NCBI RefSeq assembly: GCF_029168945.1
Contig: NC_083605.1
Location: forward strand, 7,137,280 to 7,201,279
Source: Cannabis sativa
Taxonomy: Eukaryota > Streptophyta > Magnoliopsida > Rosales > Cannabaceae
DNA: 64,000 nt
Direction of reading: 5' to 3'
The translations under genes and the position numbers were made by a program. The notes under the pieces were generated by a model that was not told the DNA's origin, made no database searches, and was given only the letters and a program-made list of their open reading frames with translations. Below, one piece after another: positions 1 to 11,524 of the stretch (position 1 is its first letter; the number at the start of each line of letters is the position of its first letter).

Positions 1-2150
1 AATATTAATTTATTTAAAAATTAATATTAAAATACATCTTAATAAAAAAAATATATTATTTATGAATAGAAAATTATTTTAAAAAAAAGTTATCCATGAA
101 TTTCTCATAAACGCAAGAATTCAGTTATATAGACATACTTTATATAGAATAGATATATAATGGTAATCGAGTTGGATTTTGAATTTTCAAAATTCTTAAA
201 CCCGAACCCAGTCTGGTGCCGATTTGGGTTACACCGGAATCCAACCCCCTATTCTTGAAACTCGTTTTTTTGGGTTTTGAGTCGGGTAGGTTGGTTTTTA
301 GGTGTAAATGTGACACCCAAATGTTTGACACAAAAAATAACTTTTCGATAAATTTACATTAAATTTTAAGATTGTGTTTCAATATATAATTACAAAACTT
401 AATGTAAAAATTAACATCTAATTAATATTTTTATTAATTTTATTATTATTTTAATATGTAAGATAATAAAAAAGAATATAAATACTTTATAATTTAATGT
501 ATACTTAAATATACTAATAAAATAATACAAATGATATAAATATAAATAAAAAATAGTATATTCATTATGATGTAAATTTTGCATCATAGTTTACTATTGT
601 GTCAAATTCGGCACAAAATTTGTTAGATCATCTCTAATAGAGTACTATAAAAATGATGTATATGCATTTTTTAGCATATGTATTTCGTGAGGCTTTAAGC
701 TAGATCAAAGAGCGTCAATGATAGCATGTGATTATAAAAACCAATTGTTTGACCGTTGTGTAAGCTTTACGAAGTTTCGTTCAAATGATTTTGACGTTTG
801 GACGAGTGATTAACAATTGTAAAAGTTTACTTTCTGTTTTGCAAAATATTTCTATTGTCTTTGTTAAACGATTAGCTAATATGGTGACTCATAACTTGCT
901 AGAGCTTTTATATTATATACTGGTCGTCGTTTCAGTTTAGAGGATGTTCCAACTGACTTGCTACCTTGTTTGGTAGTAGAATTTAATGGTTAATTTCAAT
1001 GCAAGAATTTCCATTAAAAAAAAAATCTCCAATGGTGGTGTATAATGTAGTCTAAATTTGGTACATGCTTAAAGTTGTGCCAAATTTGACACAAAATATA
1101 GCATAAGCCAAATTTTACACCATAATAAAATGTTATTTTTTTATTTACTCTTTTGTCACTCAATAGTATTTTTAATGACTTTTACATTTTATTTATATAT
1201 TTTGTTAGATTTTTATACACTTTCAATCAAATTTAATGTATTTGTTGACTTTTTTGCACATATTTATCAACAATAAAATTAATTTACCTATAATGCATTG
1301 GGGTAAAATTGTAATATTTGGACTAAATGGAATATTGACTAATTTTTTAGCCAAATTTAGCCCCAAAATTACACAATTCATTGGAGATAGTGGTGCCAAA
1401 TTCGCATTACTTTTAAACACACTATTAATGTATATTTTTTGTTAAATGAATTATATTTTAACTTTGAGTATTGTTATTGGATGCTAATGGTGTCTAAAAC
1501 CTTCTAAAGGTAACACCTTATAATTAATTAGCGATATTTTATAAAAAATATTATATTAAATTAATGAGATTAAATATTTAATTGCACAAATAATAATATA
1601 ACAAAAAAAAAAAAAAGATACTAGCTAGGCACCAACAATACTTTGTAGCATTTTTCTTTAACTTTCCACCACTTATTATCTTACTATATTTGAAAGTTCC
1701 ATTTTAGTGTGAAAGAAAATGTAAAGAAATAGAAGGAAAAATAAAAAAAATTGTAAATCATATATGGGAAGAACAATACACTCAATTCAACATAAATTTT
1801 CGTGAAAAATTATTTTTTTAAAATCATTTTCTTTACTTTTTTTCATTATTTCCAAAATCCAACTTGCACATAGCATTAAAGTAAGTTAGATTACCATTTT
1901 TTTTAAAGGAACCTCTTCAAGTCGAGCATTGTTATTGAATATTAGTGGTGTCTAATACTCTTTATAGGTGACACCTCACGATTAATTAGCAATATTTTTT
2001 AAAAATTATTTTCTTTAGTTATATGTGACTCGATACTTTATTACACAGAGTGCTAGATACTAGTACCTTTTAGTAAAAGGTAAATGAGTGGAGTAGCCCT
2101 TAAACCGTAGATATAATTACTTGCCCACAAGGGATATGACTTTGATACCA
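1..2150. other. AT-rich intergenic region upstream of ASL
   Basis: No gene is supported here; all open frames are short and low-complexity. The stretch holds dispersed repeat debris. A segment of about 90 bp at 1464-1553 recurs, diverged, at 1924-2003 (both contain 'attgttattg', 'tggtgtcta' and 'attaattagc'). MITE-like pieces with the words 'gccaaattt' and 'tttgacac' occur near 600 and 1080, and related pieces recur near 6290, 10200 and 50300. Confidence 0.6.
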
Positions 2151-2266
2151 TGTTGAGAATTATGGGGTTCCATCTCAAAATTAATTGGTAATGAATGGAG
2201 TAGCCCATGTTCTTATATATGACTCACTTCTCTACCATTTATTCGATGTGGCATAATGTCCACAAT
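2139..2266 (-). repeat. TRIM-type LTR fragment with adjacent PBS
   Basis: An LTR-like block begins 'tgttgagaattatggggttc' at 2151 and ends near 'ccacaata' at 2266. It matches the two LTRs of the TRIM at 38437-38871 and a remnant at 42045-42120. Just left of it, 2139-2149 'ctttgatacca' resembles the complement of the initiator-Met tRNA primer-binding site. This places the element on the minus strand. The other LTR is not recognisable. Confidence 0.6.
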
Positions 2267-2493
2267 AAAATTATTAGATTAAACTAATTAACAATATTAG
2301 TAGAATTACTCTTTCTCTTTTAGTAGTTCTCTTTTTCAAGTACGTGGACAAATAAAATAGTGAGCCCGAAAAGAATACACAAAAACTCAAAAGGTGATCC
2401 CTCACGCGCCATATACAGTGTATCAGTTATAACTTAGTGAGTGAGACAGAGAGACAAGAGAGAGGGTTTGGCCGCCATTGTCGATAATCGAGC

Positions 2494-5400
2494 ATGGACT
2501 CCATTATTGCCTATTATTCCTTAACTGCCTCACCCTACTCACGTCCCTCACTTCCCACTCTCTCCTCCTCCTCCTCCATCACCACCAACCTCTCTGCTCC
2601 CACTCTCTCTTTCGCTCATCCTAAACCAACAATGTCCAGGAGAGATGTCATCGCTTCCGCTTCACAAACCCTAGCCACGCCTGAGCCCAAGGAGAACAAG
2701 CTCTGGGGAGGTCGATTCGAGGAGAGCGTTACTGACGCTGTTGAGAGGTTCACTGAGTCCATTTCATTTGACAAGCTCTTGTATAAGCATGATATCATGG
2801 GGAGTAGAGCTCACGCTTCTATGCTCGCTAAACAGGTTTTGCTTTTTCTTTTTCTCTGTTTTCGCACTTAGTTTTGGTGTTTGAATGCTGAGAAAATGTC
2901 GGATTGATCAAGTTCTATGAAATGTTTAATCTTTTTATCACTATCTATAATGTAGGGATTGATCAGTAACAGTGATAGGGATATCATTATTGAAGGTCTT
3001 AATAAGATAGAGAAGCTCATTGAGGATGGTAAATTCGAATGGAGAACTGATAGGGAAGATGTGCATATGAATATTGAAGCAGCGCTTATTGATATGATTG
3101 GAGAACCTGGAAAGAAGCTTCACACAGCTCGGAGCCGAAACGATCAAGTGCTAACTGACTTCCGTCTATGGTGCCGTGATGCTATAGATTTGATTGTTCA
3201 GCGGGTTAAATATCTTCAGGTTGCATTGCTGAAATTGGCAATCAAGAATGAGGGTCTTATTGTACCTGGTTATACCCATTTGCAAAGGGCACAGCCTGTT
3301 CTTCTGCAGCATCTTCTTTTAGCATTTGTTGAGCAGGTTTGAATTTTTTTCTTTATTAAATTAATGTGTAGCAGAAGAGTAGACTGATAGGAAAGCATGT
3401 GGTTCTGTGGATTTCATAACAATGAGTTTATGTTTTAGAGTTCAGCTCATCCAGATACTTTTATGATAGCTCTTTTTGTTAAATAGAATGAGCCATGATT
3501 TAGTATTAATTCTGGGCAATTCTGTTGTTTGACTTGTAGCTTGAACGTGATGCTGGTCGTTTACTAGATTGTAGAGCTAGGCTGAATTTCTGCCCTTTAG
3601 GTGCTTGTGCATTGGCTGGTACCGGCCTTCCTATTGATCGGTTCATGACTGCTGATGAATTAGGATTCACTGGTCCATTGAGTAACAGGTAACCCATTAG
3701 CTGTTTGAGATTCTAATTGTGTGTATAGTACATTTATGCCTCTGAGAAGTTTTTATAATTGCTGCCTTTGGGTTACATTGTAATATTGTATTGTTGATGG
3801 TTAATAAATAGTTCTTCATAACCGTCTGCTGTGTTGTCTATCTCACTTATTAATCAAGGTTGTCCAGGCTAAGCTTCACATAATACATGGTCCTCTTATT
3901 GGGTCTCATTTCTTTCTCTCTTTTTGTGGTCTGAGGTGTTATTCTCTGTTTTTTTTTTTGGTTTGATTAAACTTAGTGAAAAGCTCTTTATGAAGAGCGA
4001 AGAAGTTATCTGAGATTTTGTTGGTTTTGTTGATAACTTTTGATGTAAAAGATCATCCATACAGCATTCCTAATTTAGAACCTAGCTTTTTGTGTCACTT
4101 GTGACTTATGGCTTCCCTGGATAGCTCGTTAACTTCATTTATTGACAGTATTGATGCAGTGTCAGACAGAGATTTCATCTTGGAGTTTCTTTCTGCTAAT
4201 TCCATCATAGCCATTCATTTGTCCCGACTTGGGGAAGAATGGGTATTGTGGGCGTCAGAAGAATTTGGATTTATTACTCCAAGTGATGCTGTTTCAACTG
4301 GAAGTAGTATCATGCCTCAGAAGAAAAACCCAGATCCCATGGAACTGGTTCGTGGAAAGTCTGCTAGAGTAGTGGGAGACCTGGTTACTCTTCTCACACT
4401 GTGCAAAGGACTTCCTCTCGCTTACAATCGTGATTTACAAGTAATAATGTCAACACTTAACTTATTTGGTGATGGTTTTCACTTTTGAGAATGATAATAT
4501 TACGAGACAATTTACTATGATTGTTTAAGGGATTACAAAAATAACAATCGGTTCTAAGCAAGTATGGCATATGTCCTCTATTTGCAAGAGAAGGCCAAAA
4601 AGTGTATTTCATTTATTCCTGGCATATGTCCTTTCTTTTCAAGAGAAGGCCGAAAAGTGTATCTCATTTATGCTATTGAACCTGGCGCCAATTATATCTT
4701 GGGTTTGAGCTTTGCACTTGCTTCCTTGCTTCTCCATATGTTCATACAACTACACACACAAAATTCTGTTTCGCTTCCATTTGCATAGTTTATACAGGTG
4801 TATAGGAAACATGTGTAGTAACCTGCATTCTCTTCACAACATTTGTGCTTGACTAACAATATTTTTTTTGTCTTTTGTTTCGTGACAGGAGGATAAGGAA
4901 CCTTCATTTGACAGTGTCAAGACAATTTTGGGGATGCTTGAAGTGTCAGCAGAGTTTGCGCAGAACATTACTTTCAATGAGGAAAGAATAAAAAAGGCCT
5001 TACCAGCAGGTCATCTTGATGCTACAACCTTGGCTGATTATCTTGTGAAGAAGGTAAGATCACTAACCTTTGCTCCCCAACCGGCGTAGCTAAAATTTGA
5101 TTAGCTTTTAGAATGCCATCATCATTAGCAGTTCCAAATTCATTAAAACTTCACGCTACTGGAGAAACTGATCTCAAGTCACAGCGACAGATTGATGCAC
5201 CTCTTTGGGGTTGCATAAATCTCGCCATATCATTTAACAGCCCACCTTTCCTTATTGCTGAAGGAACTTACCTTACCTGTATGAAGTGTCTTTTTGGCTA
5301 CTTATGAAATCATATTTTTTTATTCCTTGGATGTAAATATATTGGAAAGAATTATATGATGTGAAGATTAAGATAGGAATATATATTCCCAAGATCTTAA

Positions 5401-5847
5401 AATGTTATCAAGAAAGACAAGCATTAACGGAGTTAAATAATTTCTGACGTTAGAATCTGAATCTTTTTGTACTTTACATATATGTCTTGATGGAGAAAGC
5501 GATTGTTAATTTTCAAGTGATGTTTTATATTCGGGAAAAATCTAGTTAGTTGGATAGATGTTTATTGGATTCTCATCTGATTTCTGCAGGGAGTTCCGTT
5601 CCGAACTTCTCATGACATAGTTGGAAGGGCAGTTGCACTGTGTGTCTCAAAGAACTGCCAGCTGAAGGAGTTGAGTCTTGATGAGCTGAGAAGTTTAAAT
5701 CCAGTGTTCGACAAGGATGTATACGAGTATCTTGGAGTTGAAAATGCAGTTGAGAAATTTAGCTCATATGGTTCAACGGGGTCATCATCGGTTGCTTATC
5801 AAGTTGATTACTGGGTCACTAAACTTGGAATCACAAAAGAGACCTAA
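2494..5847 (+). CDS. ASL: Argininosuccinate lyase, chloroplastic (6 exons, 528 aa)
   Basis: Cleaves argininosuccinate to arginine and fumarate, the last step of arginine synthesis, expected in plastids. Exons: 2494-2835, 2956-3336, 3540-3688, 4149-4440, 4889-5053, 5590-5847. All introns are GT-AG and every junction keeps frame (1587 nt including stop). The first ~60 residues are Ser/Thr-rich like a transit peptide; the conserved domain starts near NKLWGGRF. Fumarase/aspartase-superfamily motifs are intact: TARSRNDQ (about 171-178), THLQRAQP with the conserved His near 222, and the signature [10 protein letters not shown] (about 342-351). Length fits plant ASL. The ATG at 2494 opens the transit-peptide frame and follows a CT/GA-rich leader. 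Intron 4 carries a 55-bp tandem duplication. No stop, frameshift or missing motif was seen. Confidence in identity is very high; splice sites were read by eye. Confidence 0.96.
4565..4674. repeat. 55-bp tandem duplication in ASL intron 4
   Basis: Two adjacent copies begin 'tggcatatgtcct' at 4565 and 4620. Both contain 'agagaaggcc' and 'aaaagtgtat', with a few substitutions. The duplication lies wholly inside intron 4 (4441-4888), so it does not affect the coding sequence. Confidence 0.85.
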
Positions 5848-6389
5848 CTAATGCTCGGTTCTGGAAATCTCATTAATATCGGGATCTGGCGTCGAAGCTA
5901 GTGTTTCTCATCCAGAGCCTTAGGAGGAGCTTTATAGAACTCCTCATCAAGTTTTTGCTTTGTCTGAGGTTCCTAGTAAGGGTAGACTTTAGGATATTAC
6001 TTGTATTTGTCCTCCATTTGCTGGAAAAGGTTCTGATTTGTGAAAGGATTTGGGGCAATAAAATTAAGCACAAGAAAGAAATATAATATTTGTTTTTTTT
6101 TAATAATATATATGTATGCTATCTTGAAATAAATTTGTTTATGTAAAAGTAGAAGGTAACTAAAGAAACAAAGTTGAAGGCAGAAGAAATAGAGTAGTAT
6201 TCTTCAAGCCATGGAGTCAAGAAGATACAAATTGGTGATGCATTGCTAAAATATAACCACTTTGTAAAAAATATGCTTGGATAGTGTGCTAAATTTGCCA
6301 CATAATCACAATACATTATGATGCAAAATTTGTATCATAATAAATTTATTATTTTTATTATTTTATAATTATATTTAGGTCTAGCATTA

Positions 6390-6676
6390 AATAATAGGTC
6401 TATCAATGCTCTCAATGGGAAGGAGTCTCATTGGACGCTTGAGAAGTATGTTTCATTTTGTATTAAGTATTCTCCATCTTTTATTAGTTGTAATTTTATG
6501 AATGTTAGCAGATCTTGTAACTTTATGGCCCATAATGTGGCTAAGTGGACTTTTACCCACCGAATGTACGACTATATTCCGACCTCCTCTGTTCTGGAGA
6601 ACTTGCTTTGTAATGATCGAGAGGTCTAATTTTGTGGTGTTTAATGAATGAATACGCTTATTTTTTTTTTAAAAAA
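6390..6676 (+). mobile_element. LINE 3'-end fragment (RNase H tail)
   Basis: The + strand reads in one frame into residues such as CNFMAHNVAKW followed by a stop after NLLCNDREV. This is the usual end of the RNase H domain of plant L1-type LINEs, where an Asn-x-x-AH motif precedes the C terminus. A T/A-rich tail follows at 6660-6681. The piece is 5'-truncated, as is typical of target-primed insertions. It lies about 500 bp past the ASL stop. Confidence 0.7.
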
Positions 6677-6721
6677 GAAAAATTTAATTAAATATTAAAT
6701 TTCGTATATAGTTTCACAATA

Positions 6722-7083
6722 GGATATATACGGCGAGATCGTCTTAACATTTATAATTGTTACACATATGATACTAATAAAAAAATGACGGCAAAAGTAC
6801 CTTATCTTACGATTTTGTTGCAATTGTACATTTTTTTGGCTGTTAAGTGTCAACTTAGAAACGTGTGGCGACATATTATTGGACCACATATTAAATAAAC
6901 TAAGAAAATATGTCGCCATGTGTTTATGAGTTGACACTTAACGAGTTTAATTGGCACTTAACAGCCAAAAAAGAGTACGACTGCAACAAAATTGTAAAAT
7001 AAAGTACTTTTGCCGCTATTTTTTTGATTAATGTTATATGTGTAACAATTACAAATGTTAAAGAAGTTTTACCGCAAATATTC
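6722..7083. mobile_element. Long-TIR MITE
   Basis: The left arm (about 6722-6865) and right arm (about 6945-7083) are imperfect inverted repeats. For example 'attgttacacat' at the left matches 'atgtgtaacaat' at the right, and 'ggctgttaagtg' matches 'cacttaacagcc'. The centre holds 'tgtcgcca' and 'ggcgaca' words, also paired. There is no coding capacity. The long arms and short length are typical of Mutator-like MITEs; a clear TSD was not found. Confidence 0.65.
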
Positions 7084-8185
7084 CTTTCACAATTTTGTAT
7101 TAGAGTACAATATTAAAAATTGATGCAAATATATTAAAGTTATTCATTTTTCTAAATATAGTACAATTTTTATTTCTTCCACTAGAAATAACCTAATAAA
7201 TAGTAATGTTATATATTTGCTTTTGTATTACAATTTGTTTTCATGAAACAATAAATCGAGCTCTTGTTCCATTCCTTTACACACATCGTGACTATGTAAA
7301 TTCTCACACTTACGTATTGTGATCAAAATGTACAAAGCACAAATAGAAGTTGCAGATTACTTTTTAAGTTTTTTAAATCATTTTGAATCATTTGGAGTTC
7401 GTACAAAAAAAGTTATAGAAATTTTACTGTAAAGGGTTAAATCAAGACAAATAGGTTAGATAACAAACGTTACATGTCAGCGTAGTAAAACGAATTAAAC
7501 CTATATAAGTGATTTTTTAAAGCTTATTAAATATTCATTACTTTCACTTAAAGATTCATATTAAAACAATTCTAAATGTGGAGAACACCTTCTTGGAGTG
7601 AAAAACACGAAACTTGGAAATTGAATATTGAAGATGAATTATTATACTAGTTTCATCTTTTTTCTTTCACTTTCTATTTCACCTTTAGTTCGTGAATTTA
7701 ATGGAACCCTATATTTAAAAATAAGTATTCTTTCTAATTCTTTATTTTGATGCTGATATTGATTGTTTATATTGATTTATGTTTGTTAGTTTTTAAATAG
7801 TAATTAATTTTAAAATTGCATTAGTAATTTAGGTGAAACTTGGAAAAGAAAACATAAACTAAAACTATTGTCCATCATAAATTCTCTTAGCACCACATGG
7901 ATTTTTGATGGTATATGAAAAAGAAGTTGTGAGGCACACTCCCGATGAGTAGTCATCGAAAATACCGCAATAAATATAGTTTATTTAGTTTGATTAATTA
8001 ATTAGTTCTTAATTTAATTAATTAAATTAGCAAATCAATTAAACTATTAAAGTTATAAGCTACTCATTCCAAGGTCCAAGCACTCATGTAGGTTCAGGTC
8101 TTGATCACACTTTATAACAAAAAATGATCAAGAGTGAGAAAACTGAATGGAAGGAGTCAATTAATTCAGTTACAATCGCTGTAAG
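7084..8185. other. Intergenic, no gene seen
   Basis: AT-rich sequence without a supportable open frame, RNA gene or clear element boundary. Confidence 0.5.
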
Positions 8186-9075
8186 CACTACTACAAATAT
8201 CAGAATTCGCGACGGTCCTAAAAACGATTTTTTTCGGGGACCGTCACTTAAAAATTAAGTAACTATTTAAAACCGTCGGCAAAAATTTAGTATTCCCGAT
8301 GGTTTAAAATCGTAGTAAACAAAATAGGCGACGTTTTTTTTAATAAAATGCGATTTTTTAATGGACTCTTATAGGCGACGGTTTTAAACCGTCACCTATA
8401 AGGGTCTATTAAAAATCATCACCTACTTCTTGCCACATTTCTCACGTGCCCACCTATTTTTTTTTTCTATTTCCCACATGCCCACCTATATCTTCTCACA
8501 TATTTCTTCTCCATTTCCCACACCCTAAAACGAAAATCTTAACTCTCAAAAATCCCACCCACGCCTCCGCACCATTGCCCTCCTCTCTCGCCGTCTTCCT
8601 CCCTCCTTCGATCTCCCTTTTTTCTTGTCTCTCTCGTCCATCGATCTCCACCCACCCCTCCTCCCGTCGGTCTCCCTCTACTCTTCGTCGCATACGTCGG
8701 ACCACCACCACCTCCCGTCGGTGTCCCTCTCATCTTCGTCTCATACGTCGGACGACCACCACCTCCCGTCCATCTCTTTCTTTCTCTCCGAGCTCGGTAT
8801 AAATACATTTATTTATTTATATACTTTTTTATTTATTATGTATATTTATTTTGTTATTGTATAAATTTAATGTGTTTTATAGTTAGTTGTTATTGTAACA
8901 AAATTAATTAGTTGTTTTATTTTAATTTAAGCTAATGGAGGAAAAAAAATGGGCGAAAATATAGATTTTTCTGCAATTAACAGAAAAATCTGTATTTTTT
9001 TTTACATTCCCGACGGTTTAAAACTGTCGCCTATAACAGGGTATAGGCGACGATTTTAAACCGTGCCCTATACTA
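8186..9075. mobile_element. CACTA (En/Spm-like) element, partial
   Basis: The left end reads 'cactactacaaatatcag', a CACTA-type terminus. It is followed by many copies, in both orientations, of the subterminal word 'gcgacggt' and variants ('ccgtcgg', 'ttaaaccgtc', 'taggcgacg') at 8205-8410 and again at 9005-9070. No matching right terminus 'tagtagtg' was found, so the element is probably truncated or rearranged. No transposase is present. The middle (8440-8800) is a C-rich stretch with short tandem repeats. Confidence 0.7.
8662..8770. repeat. 51-bp tandem repeat (2 units plus start of a third)
   Basis: Units start with 'tcccgtcgg' at 8662 and 8713, and 'tcccgtc' recurs at 8764. Each contains 'catacgtcgga' and ends 'ccaccacc'. 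It lies inside the partial CACTA element and creates an open frame of simple composition that I do not consider a gene. Confidence 0.8.
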
Positions 9076-9318
9076 TAAAGATCTGGGTTTTTTTTTTTTT
9101 TTAACGATTTTTAGTATTTAGAGAGACTTGTCTTATTGATGAAGATCTGGGCTGTAAAAATATTTATTGAATATGAAAATAAATAATCAGTTTTGAATTT
9201 TTCTCAAATTAAGTGTGAAAACTAAAATTTTAATTAAAGTAATAATTTATGAAAATTGAGAGTATTTTATAGATAATGACCAAAAAAATAATATTTTTAG
9301 CCAAGTTACAATATAATA

Positions 9319-9432
9319 TTATGAATTTATGTTCATGTTTATGAGAGTAGAAGACAATCTCCAATGAATGGTGCAAAATAAACTAATGTTATTATGAATT
9401 TATGTTCATGTTTATGAGAGTAGAAGACTCGA
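9319..9432. repeat. ~73-bp direct repeat
   Basis: The block 'atgaatttatgttcatg' through 'gagagtagaagac' occurs at about 9321 and again at about 9394, followed in both places by a 'aaaataaactaatgtta' type sequence. This looks like a recent local duplication in noncoding DNA. Confidence 0.8.
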
Positions 9433-9689
9433 AAATAAACTAATGTTATATTTGGTTCAAACTTTACAATTGAGCTTCAATGCATTGGGTTTAAAAATTA
9501 CGAAAAAGTCAATAAAAATATTAAATTTTATTGAAAGTATCTATAAACTATTAAACATATAAATAAAATGTAAAAATTTATCAGTTACATTGAGTGACAA
9601 AAGTAAATAAAAATTGTGATATTTATTTGTTCGTGGTAAAAATTTGATGGAAGAATACTTGCTAAATTTAGAAAGTAAATATTCTCTAA

Positions 9690-10170
9690 TCCACCATGGA
9701 TCCCTCCGAATCTTCTCCAAGCTCTTCCTATACTTTTTTCTTTGGTGATCCTTTGTTTGGATTACTGGAGCCTTGGGGTTTTTCGACAAAAACTCTTCGA
9801 TATCTAAATTAGAAGAGATTCTAGCTTAGAGAGAGAAAACACAGGAAAACTAAAATTTGAATTTAGAGAGAGAATCCAACCCCTTTCGTTACACTTTCAT
9901 GCTCTTTATAGTAGAGCTCTTTAGCTAGCTCAATGTAACCAACTTAATGGTTATTTGAATTTTGGGTTCCACACTTTCCATCTGCCCTAACTAATTTGGT
10001 TGTGAAAATTTCTCGTTCAAAGAATTGATGGCATCAACAAAAATAGTTTCATGCCTTCGTCATGATCAGCGAAACCTCAAGTGAGTCGAGTCCCTCATTT
10101 TTTATGCAGTTGGATTGGGCTGTTCCCTTCTTGGGCCTCGAGCCCTCAACCGAAATATTTGGGATCAACA
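9690..10170 (-). repeat. Possible retrotransposon LTR or leader fragment
   Basis: Read on the minus strand this has a GC-richer, promoter-like look: a TATA-like 'ctataaag' near 9910, then pyrimidine-rich 'tttctctctctaagc', then a short open stretch. It contrasts with the AT-rich flanks. I could not find paired LTRs, a TSD or a protein match, so the class is uncertain. Confidence 0.3.
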
Positions 10171-10582
10171 TTATTATAGTGTAAATTTAGCCTATGTTAT
10201 ATTTTAAGCCAAATTTAACAAAACTTTTAGCATCTATCAAATTTTACCCACGTATACACCACCATTAAAGTTGAATTTATAAAAATAAACTAAACAATAC
10301 ATATACACATATGCACTATCTTTATTGCACTCCATTAAAAATGTTCTTATGGCCTATTATGCTTAATACAGAATGTTCTTCCTTGCATTTTGCTCAGTGT
10401 CTTTGCTCATGGAATTCTGGCGACCATGAGATTTCATAAATATTACTTCAGATCAAATTCATTTTTCACTTAACAAAACTATAAAATTTTATAATGTCCT
10501 AGAAGAATCATTCCTTCCAAATTTACCACACCATGATCTTTATTTTGTTTGTCACCATCAAAATTCATTATTTTTAGTACCC

Positions 10583-11195
10583 TATGTTTGGTAAGATGAA
10601 AAAATGGGAGGAAAGAAAAGTTAACATAGAAAAAGTAGAAAGAAAAGTAAAGAGAAGGGTAAAAATGAGTGTTTGATATGAGAAAAAAGGATGGAACACA
10701 AAAATGTAAATAAAAATTTGGGATGAAGTCTACCATAATTTATCCACCCAAAAATGGAGAGAATGAAAGACAAATACAAATATAGGACATTTTACAATTT
10801 TGTATTTATTATTTTAATTAATTATAAAATATGTGGAAAAAAAACTTATTACCATTTTCTCATATATTTTTATATACTATTACAATTTTTTTTTCAATTT
10901 TTTTTATAATTTATATTTGGTAATAATTATTGATTATTTTATATTTTTTTTTTAGATTTCATTATTCTTGTTAAATTTAAACATAAATACATAATTTAAA
11001 TATGAATGTATTCATACTATTGTATGTATATATGTGTTTATTCTATTTTCTATTAATTAAACATACTAATTTAATAAAAAAAAATAATAATTATCCTCAC
11101 CATTCACTAATAATTATTAGAATTAAAATTATATAAACAAAATAGTCATTTTCATGTAAGAAAATTTTCTCTCCTTGGTTACCAAACAACATAAA
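10583..11195. mobile_element. Probable MITE with 'tatgtttggtaa' ends
   Basis: The left end 'tatgtttggtaa' near 10583 is mirrored by 'ttaccaaacaacata' near 11181-11195, with A/T-rich sequence between and no coding capacity. Similar 'tttggtaa' / 'accaaac' pairs occur near 41520-42010 and around the element junction at 32980. TSD not resolved. Confidence 0.45.
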
Positions 11196-11524
11196 AGAAA
11201 ATTTCTTTCTTTCCTTCAAAATTTTATCCCTCCAAATTAACAGTCCTTAACCAAGGGTCAGATGCATTTGTTATGTTTATTTACAAGAAACTTTTTCATA
11301 TATTGTTAATTTCAAATAAAGTCCCACTCTAGTGGTTTACAAAAACCAATCAACCCACCCACCCCAAACCGTTTCATATCATATAATACTATTATATTAG
11401 ATCAAATACAATAAAACCCAAAACACATGCATGCCAAAAGCTAAAATTTGTGCTGCACCACAACCTCAAATCTACCACATCTTACCTCTTCGATATAAAG
11501 ATCGATGTATGAAATTGACTAGCC

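Noticed and set aside
5113..5307. Possible extra exon in ASL intron 5
   Set aside because: Exons 5 and 6 join in frame at the conserved [12 protein letters not shown] sequence, leaving no room for an insert.
8446..8808. Open frames on both strands in the C-rich block
   Set aside because: Low-complexity Ser/Pro/Arg/Thr sequence from short tandem repeats inside a CACTA element; no domain and no splice context.
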